Notes under the pieces: generated by a model
Told to the model about the DNA's origin: nothing
Database searches by the model: none
Seen by the model: only the letters and a program-made list of their open reading frames with translations
Translations under genes and position numbers: made by a program
In this document: positions 1 to 9,165 of the stretch, piece after piece
How positions within the stretch are numbered: the first letter of the stretch is position 1
Layout of the letters: each line of letters begins with the position of its first letter
NCBI RefSeq assembly: GCF_000005505.3
Contig: NC_016131.3
Span: forward strand, 56,219,355 to 56,283,354
Length of the DNA: 64,000 nt
Origin: Brachypodium distachyon
Lineage: Eukaryota > Streptophyta > Magnoliopsida > Poales > Poaceae
Reading direction: 5' to 3'

Positions 1-180
1 AGTTTTCATACTATTTACTGATTGCGGCTGCTAATAAGCACGTACGGATAGATTTGCACTAATCTAGGCATATTGCCCAATCGATCGGTATACCATCAGT
101 ATTCGCTCAACAAATTCGTAGAATGGACTGAAGCGTGGTCGTTTGTCCTGTAATTCTAACACGCCAACAAGTAGATTTGT

Positions 181-438
181 CTACAACAAATTAACCTCGG
201 CGAGGAGTTCTTTGCTGATGCGTAGCAGTAAAGGAAAATCTAAGGTGTGCAAGGGATTGATATATTGTATGTATGGAGCAATCACTGCAGGTCGCCGGGT
301 GCATGCGGCCGTCGTTGCCTCGTTGGGGCAGAGGCACCCGAACGCGTTGGCGCCGGCCTTGTAGCGGCACCTGCCGCCGCTGGCGTTGCACTCCGCGCAG
401 TCCCCGGGCACCGTCGAGTCCAGCAAGTTGGGGTAAAA
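181..438 (-). pseudogene. WAK-associated-domain C-terminal fragment (WAK/LRK10L-like)
   Basis: A minus-strand open stretch shows the spacing C-x2-C-x-A-S-G-G-x-C, then about ten residues, then F-x-C-x-C. This is the signature of the C-terminal cell-wall-binding (WAK_assoc) region of wall-associated and LRK10L-type receptor-like proteins. Such proteins sit in the plasma membrane with a cysteine-rich extracellular region. No GUB_WAK N-terminal region, transmembrane segment or kinase is visible nearby. Just upstream of the cysteine block there is a T-rich run but no clear splice acceptor. The exon reads on to a stop at about position 181. I read it as a gene fragment or as the end of a gene that lies mostly outside recognisable sequence. 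The identification rests on one motif. Confidence 0.45.
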
Positions 439-462
439 AAAAATCTCATTAAGTGAGGTCAA

Positions 463-837
463 AACTGTAAAAACAAGTTAAACTTGGTTTCAAAAATGAA
501 ATTCACTCTAACTTTTTTGAAAAAGCTCGCAACTTTGATTTCACACTTCTCTATCAGTCTATCACTATCATGTCAACCAAAACTTAAATTCAAAATAGTC
601 TATGGTAAAGAAATAAAGACAAATTTCTGGTGCACGGGAATAGATAGCACAGATAGCACACGGCTGTCATTGAGTCACTTTCCACACTGAAACAGCTGTA
701 GGTCCTTCATGCAATTCCTAAACATTTGGCAACTCTTACAGCATGGGGATGTCGCCCATTGCATTAGCAAATTGGGATCAACTACGAAGCTGACCTTTCA
801 ACTTAATAGCAGGAGCCAGGCCTGAGGAAACTGTACT
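463..837. other. AT-rich intergenic DNA, nothing recognised
   Basis: Spacer between the WAK-like fragment and the NASP-like locus. No coding, repeat or terminal-repeat structure was identified. Confidence 0.5.
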
Positions 838-3800
838 CTAATTTGATGGGGAACCATCGCCATGTTGCGCTGAAGGATCGATGAATTTGAGCATCGTTGT
901 TCTCCTTTTCACCCAATCATCACCATCTTGTACTGGGAGATAATCATCTTCGAGTTTCTTGAGACGAGGTTCAGCAGAGATGTGTTCGGCCCTGCTGGCT
1001 CGTTTGATGCCTCTGCCTTCAGCTCCAAGTTCAGTTCCAGTACTACCGGCACTTCCGCTTGTTGCTGCTGTAGATGTAGGATTGCTCGATACACCAATTT
1101 GTGAAGAAGTCGAACATGCAGCTCTTGGCACATCATTGCTAACATTCTGCTCATTACTCGCCTCTGAGATTGGTGTTGACGTAACTTGCTTCAGGTCCTG
1201 AAACTGAAACCCCCCAAAAATAATCAAACATGTCAATGTACATTAGTAAAAAATAATCAAAGATGTTTTCTTGCAAGTTACTACTGTAATAGGTTCACAA
1301 GGAAAACTAAGTCAGGAATACGAACGAGATTTAACGTTTTTACCTTCTTCCTTAGTACAGTAGTCAATGCGCAAGCAAGAAGCTTGATCTCATCATCTAG
1401 AGAGGATATTTGTGGGACAACTTCAGCAGAAGATTCATTATCACCTTTATAAGCAAAGAAAGAATCCTTGGTCCTTTTCAGGTTCTGTATACGTGACTTG
1501 CACAATGAAATGACCTTTGAGCAGTATATGATCGCATGTCCAATCCTGGATGCCGACTCAAAGGCCAAACATATATAGAAGTTTCTAGGACCGAACTGAT
1601 ATAAGGAATTTAACAAAGGAAGAACAACCAATATCTACAATATACCCATTATACATATATCTAATCTGAATTCTTTTTTAGCAATAAAAGCTCACCCACA
1701 CACATATCACAACAAAGAGGATACATCATGATAATACGACGATGGTCAAGCACAAACAAATCCTCCAAGATGGCTAAAGCTTTCAACCAAGCACGAATTG
1801 AGCAGTCTACGTCTCCTGCAATTAAAATGTGACGCCATGACTATCAAGAGTTTCAAGACCATTCACAGATATTATATAGATGGAGGAGTAACTAAGATAA
1901 CTAAAGCTACCTTTTTCCTTAGCCACTTGCGCAAGAGAACAAAACATTTCAACTTTGTCCATAGGAATGCAAGGAATCTTCTCAAGTATTACCCTCGCGG
2001 GATACAACATTTTCCAGGCCAAATCCAATTCTGCACAAAATCAGAATCATGTTTGCCCTTGAGTTTTTCTTAGAAAATGCCTATATTAGTATTGCATGCC
2101 CTCACAGGAAGAAATGCAAATTGAACGTTAAAATCAATTATTATAAAATTTGTTAGTTCTTGAAAATTAAAAGCAGTAGTCAATATTGACAGAACACAAA
2201 ATGAAATACACAGAAATGTGCAAATGACCAACTAAAAATTGGATAAGCTGATCATCCCATTTTTATCATCAATACAGTGGTGCACCTGCACCTAAAAAAC
2301 AAATTAGTAAGAATTATGATGAAAATTTAAGACCGCAATTCTCCACATAATTGCATAATATTAATATCTGTAACACATAATTGTACAAAAGAGATACACT
2401 TCTTATTGTCATGCGTTGAGCAGATAGCCAGTTTCACAATTGAATGAAACCAATGGTTCATTGATCAATATATGTTTAATCAGGCATTTCAATTCCAGTC
2501 GAGCTATTGTATCATGGTAGGAAAAAAAATCCAACCTAGAAGAGGCTAATAATAATGTCTTGTAGTGTATATGACACTGTATGGAGTAAAGAGGTAATTG
2601 CAAATACCTTTTCCAGTATCACCTTTCAATGTATTGGAACTGGATGCCCTTGAGCATATAATATCATCTCTGCTGGACAAACCCTTGAATAAGTCTTGAA
2701 AGACACTCTTGGGTTGAACATTGTATAGCAAAGCACTTGAGAAGTTATAATATATGCTAATGCACTTTGGAGAGAATTTTGCCATGATGGAACAACCTTA
2801 GGAGACAACAAAGGCGTAAATTATCAGTGCGTTATAGTTACATTAGTGGTATAACATAAATCCAGGAAAGGTAATGAACCTGATATAGAACATACCAATC
2901 AAAACAATTTCATCAGGAAGGTGGTAACTATATCTGTTTTTTATTGCCTTTTGTAACAACTGCCTAGGTTTTCATAAGTATAAATTCTTAGGTAGTAACA
3001 TAGAAATAAACTGCAATGCGATCAAGTATTTGGTGTCAACTGCATACTGTGGACCAGTTATTCAAACCACAGTTATTCCAAATGGTTACTTAGTGTAATT
3101 AATCACTACAATGGATCTGGTTTATCGCAACAAATTTTTCGTTGCAATAGGCAGGAAATCGTTGCATTATGTACTTATTCTAACAAAATCAAGTTTGTTG
3201 CCAGCCGTTGCAATAAACACCGTGGCAATAGGCTTTTGCGACAGTTACGATTTTGTGGCAATAAATGTAGTTGTTGCAACGATTTTATTGTGGCAAAAGG
3301 AATAATTGCCACGATTGATTTCGTTGCAATACACCCATATAACCACAAAACAGATTGCCACGGCTGAAAGTTGTTGCGATAGAACGTACGTATTGCCACA
3401 CGCTGGACATTCGTGGCAGTAAATTTACTTTTTGCAACGGAATTTGTATCGTTGCAATATTTTCGTTGCGATATCTAGGTTTTCTTGTAGTGAATTCTGG
3501 TCCCATCCACTGAGATTTTTGTAAGAAAGAAAAAAACCAGGCAATGCGCTCAAAATATGTAATACCAAAACTAGCCGATACTTCAGAAACATATGTGCAT
3601 TTCTCAAATGGGTAAACGACAATCTTTGAAGAAAATGATCCACCTCCAAGCCCTCTCAAGCACATAACAAAAAGAGGCTAGCTAGGTCGATCTCAGCTCT
3701 CTCAAGTATTTCTGCGTAACACAGTCAGCTGCAATCGGTACTCGGACGAACCTCCTAAACCCAATTAAGCTTGTAGCAAAGATGATGTGTAAATCAAAAG

Positions 3801-4119
3801 CACAAAACAACTAAGCACATACGAAAACACCAGTACGTAACTACGTATAGAGAACTGGGCTAATTGCATGTTGTATATAATAATAATCTCTATAGATGCA
3901 CGCCTAGGGCAGGCTTTTTAGTAAAAGAAGGAGAAATCCTAACCTGGCCACGAGGGTTTGGCGGAAATAGTTAATTGCGCAGACGAATCGCCCCTCCTTG
4001 ATGGCCTTAGACCCATTGTTGAATAGCTCCTGTGCAGCTTTATCCCCTTGCCATTCCCAATCCTCCAACCATGTCCCCTTCTCATTGCCCATCTCCCCCC
4101 TTGAGTGCTGAACCGGCAT
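838..4119 (-). pseudogene. NASP/SIM3-type histone chaperone gene, apparently decayed
   Basis: Minus-strand exons follow the order of plant NASP (TPR-SHNi histone chaperone for H3/CENH3). Exon 1 (to 3944) has a TPR-like start around GSKAIKEG. Exon 2 (2796-2608) has an ALLY motif. Exon 3 (2030-1911) has DLAWKML. Exon 4 (from 1815) has LKALAILE and DHRR. Exon 5 (1595-1344) has YCSKVISLCKSRIQNLK. The last exon (1197-838) is Ser/Thr-rich and has the GRGIKRA nuclear-tail motif. Splice sites at 3944/3943, 2608/2607, 2030/2031, 1911/1910, 1815/1816, 1344/1343 and 1197/1198 look normal and the phases of exons 2-3-4 agree. Two defects are visible. At the start of exon 2 the frame that continues exon 1 (HHGK) shifts by one base at an A-run before the SPKC segment. 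I also found no phase-consistent junction between exons 4 and 5. A divergent working gene with unusual splicing remains possible. The start at 4119 is the first Met before the TPR segment. Confidence 0.68.
3104..3492. mobile_element. Small non-autonomous CACTA element in NASP-like intron 1
   Basis: The 389 bp element begins CACTACAA and ends TTGTAGTG, flanked on both sides by a 3 bp AAT duplication (3101-3103 and 3493-3495), as expected for CACTA transposons. Its interior is an unusual dense run of GTTGCAAT/ATTGCAAC words on both strands, probably the subterminal transposase-binding repeats. It has no coding capacity. It lies between exons 1 and 2 of the decayed NASP-like gene. Confidence 0.82.
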
Positions 4120-4164
4120 ATCATGGTGCTCTTGTCTCCCCACCTCAGCATCGTCGTCCAAGGT

Positions 4165-4550
4165 TAACGGCGGGTGACATAATAGCCGCCGGCAAAGGTG
4201 GCTTTGCCGAAGGCCCACATAATAGCTGCCAGCAAAGTTTTTTCTTTCCTTTTTTGTTTGTTTGTGATGTAAATCAACCATATTGTAAACACATAGAGCA
4301 ATATATATTGTTGTTTAGATTGAACCGAATTTGCACTTATAAAATAAAGAGAACTAATTACTCATTGCCGACGGCCGTGAGTTAATTGGTTACGATCGGT
4401 TACGTTCATCGACGCATGAAATGACGAAACAAATGGTTTCCCGGCTTTCCCCTTGTGCATGGTGTGCCATGTATATGTAAGTGAAGGGTGTGTTAATGGT
4501 AAAATCAAAGCGATAGCCTTGTGACACTTCCTTTGCAAACAATACTAGCG
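4165..4550. other. CACTA subterminal-motif remnant and unrecognised spacer
   Basis: Positions 4165-4241 contain GCCGCCGGCAAAGG followed by GGCTTTGCCGA, the same words that build the subterminal arrays of the large CACTA element to the right. They lie just upstream of the NASP-like exon 1. No terminal repeat is visible, so this is probably a solo remnant. From 4242 to 4550 nothing is recognised. Confidence 0.4.
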
Positions 4551-4554
4551 AATG

Positions 4555-5560
4555 GGCATGAATGTTCCACACTTGAGGGAAAAAGTCTCAATTCAGACCG
4601 ACAGGACATAATTTAGTCGGTCCATGGGGTAGATGTTTGCTTTTTCATGTTGACATGTCGTAATACAACACTATGATATAGTAAAGTGACATGGAAACCC
4701 AAGTTTTGGTGAAAAGCTAGTAACAAAACACTAAGGAACATTCAAACCTAAGCCCTAGAGTGAGGAAAACACGCATTTCGGACCGAGGGAGAAGAATTCT
4801 GTGAGGGCTTGGGGTAGATTTTTTTTTGTTTTACTTGTGCCCATGTGGCAATAGAACACTAAGTAATAGAAAAAACATAAGGAAAACCGATGTTTTGGTG
4901 AAAAACTACCCCGTAGACGCCACGAGGCCCGCAGGAGGGGGCGATGCCTCAAATCAGACGACGGATGGTCTAGAGAACTTGAAATCTTGGATGATGCCAT
5001 CAAATGGGTACATAGAGATGGTGTTAAGAGGAAAACACAATCCAAGGATCTAAGGTTGCATTTTCTTCACAAACTAGACTAACCCGCACGAACGTTCCAG
5101 ACTTAGGGGAGAAAAGTCGCAATTCGGACGGACAGAACAGAATCCTTTGAGGACTTGGATAGCTTTTTGGTTTTTCATGTCCCCATGTGCTAGTACAACA
5201 CAAAGGTATAGAGTAAAGTGACTTGAGAACACAAGTTTTGGTGAAAATCTAGCCTGGAGACACCACGGGACCCGCAGGAGAGGGCGATGCTTGAAATCAC
5301 ACGACGAATGATCGAGAGAACTTGAAATCTTGGATGATGTCATCAGATGGGTTCATAAAGATGGTGTAAGAGGAAAACACAATCCAAGTATCTGAGGTTG
5401 CAATTCCTTCACAAACTAGACTAACCCGCATGGAAGTTCCGGACTTAGGGGGGAAAAGTCGCAATTCGGACGGACGGAGCATAATTCTTTAAGAAATTGG
5501 GTAGATTTTTGGTTTTTCATGTTCAAATGTCCCGCACAGAAGTTCCGGACTTAGCGAGGC
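4555..5560. repeat. Diverged tandem repeat, period about 340 bp
   Basis: The block around GTTCC-(A/G)-GACTTAGGGG-GAAAAGTCGCAATTCGGAC recurs at about 5090 and 5430, 341 bp apart. More diverged versions occur near 4560 and 4745 and a truncated one near 5530. Between them a common segment with AAGTTTTGGTGAAAA and GAACTTGAAATCTTGGATGATG repeats in the same order. Copies differ by many substitutions and by internal deletions, so this is an old satellite-like array or the remains of a repetitive element. No protein-coding structure is supported. Confidence 0.7.
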
Positions 5561-5940
5561 ACCTGCGGTGACTTCGTCAATCTCTCAAGATCTGCCGACC
5601 CAGTCTTTAGGAGGTGCTCATAGGGGCAGGGTGTGCGTGTGTGCGTTCATAGGGGTGAGTGTACGCACGTGCTGTGAGCGTCTGCGTACCAAATTCTCAT
5701 TGAATTGGATTTTTCCATTCGAAGGGGATCGTACAAGGTCGGCAGTACAATTCTCCCAATTCGACCAGATCAGTATGAGTAGGACTCCGACCATAACATA
5801 ATTGACAGATCCAAGAAGTGCTCCGGCAAGTAAAGGGGTTCTAATATATATTGGTTGTGCTCGAAATGGTTGTGCTCGAAAAGCATTTGGTTTGTACCGT
5901 GTTTCTCAAAAAAAAAAACTGGAAAAAAAAAAGAAAAAAA
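5561..5940. other. Spacer with no recognised gene
   Basis: Low-information sequence ending in A-rich runs just before the first GCCGCCGGCAAAGG motif of the CACTA element. The expected CACTAC terminus was not found here, so the left border of the element is uncertain. Confidence 0.4.
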
Positions 5941-6359
5941 TTCTTTGCCGCCGGCAAAGGGTGTTTAAAAAAAAACCGCCCCGCGCCCCCCCGGCCCCCA
6001 TTCTCTCTCGCGTTTTCTTCCTCCCCTCGCTCTCGCCCCCGCCCGACCGTCGCTGCCGCGATCCCCGCCGCCCTGTCCCCTGGCCGGATCCGCCCAGATC
6101 TGGCCGCCCCCTCCCTCTCCGCCGCCCCCGGCTCCACCCCATCTCCCTGCCGCCCCCAACTCCCCCCACCCCCACCTCCCCCCCTCCCCCGCCACCTCCG
6201 CCTCCTCGGCACCCCGCCCCGCCTCCCCTCCCCCAACCCGGCCACCTCTCCTCCCCGCCGCCCTCCTCTCCTCTCCACCCCCACCGCCGGCGCCTCCTCC
6301 CTCCTCCCCGGCCTCCTCCCCGCCGGCCCCCTCTGGTGAGTTTTTTTTTTGCTTGTTGC

Positions 6360-6716
6360 ATGTTGCTTGTTGAAATGTGATATATGTGTACAATAATTAT
6401 ATAGTTGTTGCTTGTTGCTTGTTGAAATGTGATATGTACAATAATTATATGTACAATAATGTGCTTAATCATACATATGCTTAATTATATGCTTTGTATG
6501 TGCTTAATTATGTGCTTAATCATACACATGCTTAGTTATAATCGTACAAATGTTACAATAATTATATGCTTAATCATAACTATCTTAATTTCAACATCTG
6601 AAATTATATGTACAATAATTTCATACATATGCTTAATCATACATATGCTTAATTATATGTACAATTATGAAATGTACAATTATATGCTTAATTTATATGC
6701 TAGGTTGTGTAATTAA
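6360..6716. repeat. AT-rich short degenerate repeats
   Basis: Words such as GCTTAATTATATG, CATACATATGCTTAAT and GTACAATAATTATATG recur many times in variable order. This is simple, slippage-type sequence inside the 5' region of the CACTA element. The long proline/arginine-rich or isoleucine-rich frames across this and the preceding GC tract are composition artefacts. Confidence 0.7.
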
Positions 6717-6733
6717 GTTTGTATAACTGTTAC

Positions 6734-6791
6734 TTAGGGTTTAGGATTTAGGGTTAGGCTTTAGGGTTTAGAGGGTTAGGGTTTAGGGTTT
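6734..6791 (+). repeat. Degenerate telomere-like TTTAGGG run
   Basis: Seven or so imperfect copies of the plant telomere word TTTAGGG, with variants (TTAGGGT, TTTAGGA), sit inside the CACTA 5' region. It is too short and degenerate to be a chromosome end. It may be a chance simple repeat or an interstitial remnant. Confidence 0.6.
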
Positions 6792-7051
6792 GTAAAATGT
6801 TCATGCTCATGCTCATGCATGTATGCTTATAAAATGTATGCTTCTTTGCGAATGCGCATGCATGTATGCTTGTATGCTTATAAAATTTTCATGCTCATGT
6901 AGGTGACCTCGACCTCGACTACTTCGTCTATGGTGTAGCTTGGTGAGCATCTCCCTCTATCTCGCCTTTCCCTTTTGCTCTGTCCCGGCCAACGAGCCGA
7001 TGACACTTGTAGTTTAAATGTCAAAGTCGCGTAAACCTATGCGTCTCCCGT

Positions 7052-7342
7052 CCGAAACGGTTACGTATATAGATATGCAAGTCTTTGCATATCTATAAGC
7101 GTAACTCTTTCGGATTGTCCACGTTTTTTGGACAGCCCGAGGGTGTGTAGATTGCGTTCCTTTCCGTGCTCTAGTTCGGTCTGAGACGTGATTTCGGCAG
7201 CATCTCCCCGTTGTTCTCCGGATGCACATTCTCTTGGCTTGTTGTCGAGACGTGTATTTGGAGAACAGCGGGGAGGTGCTACCGAAATTTTGTCTCAGAC
7301 TGGACTGGAGCACGGAAACGGCCCAATCTACACACCGTCGGG
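7052..7342. other. Two consecutive long hairpins in the CACTA 5' region
   Basis: Hairpin 1 spans 7052-7113: arms of about 29 nt, with ATAGATATGCAA pairing TTGCATATCTAT around a GTCT loop. Hairpin 2 spans 7136-7342: arms of about 83 nt (7136-7219 and 7260-7342) with a loop of about 40 nt. Its stem pairs GGTGTGTAGATTG with CAATCTACACACC, TTTCCGTGCTC with GAGCACGGAAA, and CATCTCCCCG with CGGGGAGGTG. The arms have diverged by roughly 15-20 percent, so the fold is imperfect but extensive. Grass CACTA elements are known sources of small RNAs (rice miR820 arises from CACTA copies); a similar role here is only inference. Confidence 0.7.
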
Positions 7343-7516
7343 TGGGATTAGGACCTATCCTTACCTATTAGTGGAATAGTTCAGCACATGCCCTTTTTAG
7401 TGAACAAATAAAATATGTGACGTAATTAATTTGACGAAACTAAATACTTGTGTTGCTAGTTGCGTTATTAAACCGTGTATCCCTTTGGTGTCATGTGGTA
7501 TCCGAAAATAGCAGAG

Positions 7517-7806
7517 AATGGCTGATCTTCGGTGGATGTACAGTGGCCGCCTTAGTCGGACAGACCGGGATGATGATTGGATGAAAAACACGGCAGATTT
7601 CTTGGAGGTTGCATTTGCTAGAGGAGAAGAGCGTGCTTGGTGCCCTTACAGTCGTTGCAATAACTAGACACGACACACAAAGGATGAGATGGGCAATCAC
7701 TTGGTGTTGTACGGGTACACGCCAAACTATACCCGATGGGGCTACCATGGTGAGCAAGAGGATAGAGGAAGAGAGGAGGTTGTGCGACGAAGTCCAGCCG
7801 TACATC
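7517..7806 (+). pseudogene. CACTA transposase 5' part (Transposase-associated domain)
   Basis: From the Met at 7517 the product reads MADLRWMYSGR..SRTDRDDDW..., then a cysteine pair in CPYSRCNN, matching the N-terminal Transposase-associated domain of plant Tnp2-type CACTA transposases. A TAG stop follows CNN, and the rest of the domain (LVLYGYTPNYTRW.YHGE) continues in a different frame to about 7806. Both the stop and the frame change are visible directly. The large catalytic Tnp2 region normally following is absent: only about 340 bp separate this block from the DUF4216 block. Confidence 0.8.
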
Positions 7807-8119
7807 AAATAAGTGCCCAGTAAATAATTCCTCTTTGGAATTTATCACAACTTTGTCTCTAACTCATCTTATTCTCATTGCATCAGCACATTCACTCAAC
7901 TCAACTGGAAGCGAACAAGAAAACCCGATCCTCTAGAACATGATGCCCTTCTTAGAGATGGTCCAAATGGCCCCGGATCCAGTTTCATTGAGTTGTTCCA
8001 AAATCAAGTACTTTCTTTCTTAGCTCCTAGTTGTGTCAACACCTAGAGGCCTTGCGTGCAACTAATACATGATGCTTTTCTGGTTAAACTTGTAGGCTAA
8101 CAAAGATGCGTCTATGAGC

Positions 8120-8839
8120 TCCCAATTGAGACAAATTGCCAATGGTTTTGATGTCAAAGTCGGTTCATTCAAATCCTACGATGTCAATGGATATTGATTC
8201 CATACAACAGGGTACGAGCTCAGTCTACCCAATCGAACCTCAACAAATTCCGGGGTGTTCGTAGAATGCGGTGGAGATGACTTCTACGGAAGGGTTGAGG
8301 AGATATACGAACTACAATACCGCGGCCCCAAACCTCCAAAGGTCGTTGTATTCAAATGCTGTTGGATCGATCCAAAACATGTTAACAAGGATGACACAAT
8401 TGGCCTAGTCGAAGTAAAACGAGACAGTGTCTTCGAATGCGAGGATGCATATATTGTGGCTCAACAAGCCACACAAGTTTATTTCCTCCCGTACCCGTGC
8501 ACTAAAGTGGCTCGCCTTCAGGGGTTGGATGTCGTGTACCACGTGCAGCCACATGGTAAACTACCACAACCAAACGACCAAGATTATCTGCCGCAAAAAG
8601 AGCCTGGCGATGAGTTTTTCCAAGAAGCTGGCGGGGACACAAGTGATTTCATGGTACGGTATACCGATTCTCCAGGCACGGAAGTAGACAATGACGGTGA
8701 AGGTGACGAGGTTGATGGTGATGGTGACGATGACGATGAGGAACAGGCCAATGTTGATAGTGATGTTGAGAGTGATCTTGATGCGGCTCTTCTAATTGAT
8801 CCCAATGACGAAGACTACAATCCACATGCCCATACTTAG
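8120..8839 (+). pseudogene. CACTA transposase 3' part (DUF4216 and acidic tail)
   Basis: The frame contains YDVNGY followed by an in-frame TGA, then GVFVECGGDDFYGRVEEIYEL, KPPKVVVFKCCWIDP, GLVEVKRDSVF and YIVAQQATQVYFLPYPC. This is the order of motifs in the DUF4216 domain at the C-terminus of plant CACTA Tnp2 proteins. It ends in a strongly acidic Asp/Glu tail with a stop at 8837-8839. The segment after the TGA (from 8255) is open for 194 codons. Without the Tnp2 core it cannot act as a transposase. It lies downstream of and in the same orientation as the Transposase-associated remnant. Confidence 0.82.
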
Positions 8840-8849
8840 TTGTTTCTTT

Positions 8850-9135
8850 TGTTTACATCAAGTTGTAATCCGTCCTACTTAATTAGTTAGTTCGTTGAAT
8901 CCCAACTTTACGATATTGTACATCAAGTTGTTTCATTTGTTTACATTTAGTTGGTGTTTCTTTTATTTACATCAAGATGTTGTTTCATTGGTTTACATCT
9001 ACTTGTATAATCCGTCCTACTTAATTAGTTAGTTCGTTGAATCTCAACTTTACTTGTATTGTACATCAAGTTGTTTCATTTGTTTACATCAAGTTGTTGT
9101 TTCATTTATTTACATCTACTTGTATAATCCGTACT
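8850..9135 (+). repeat. Short tandem duplication between the two CACTA genes
   Basis: A block of about 140 bp, containing ATCCGTCCTACTTAATTAG and then TACATCAAGTTGTTTCATTTG, is present twice (from about 8868 and about 9010) with few differences. A third partial copy starts near 9126. It lies in the spacer between the two CACTA gene remnants. Confidence 0.7.
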
Positions 9136-9165
9136 AACTTGTTCACTTTTCCTCATGGCAGGTGA

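Noticed and set aside
5802..6393. Long Pro/Arg/Gly-rich frames on both strands
   Set aside because: They overlap each other in several frames across a CT/GC-rich tract without any domain; composition artefact.
6734..6791. Chromosome end
   Set aside because: Only about 58 bp of degenerate TTTAGGG words inside a transposon.
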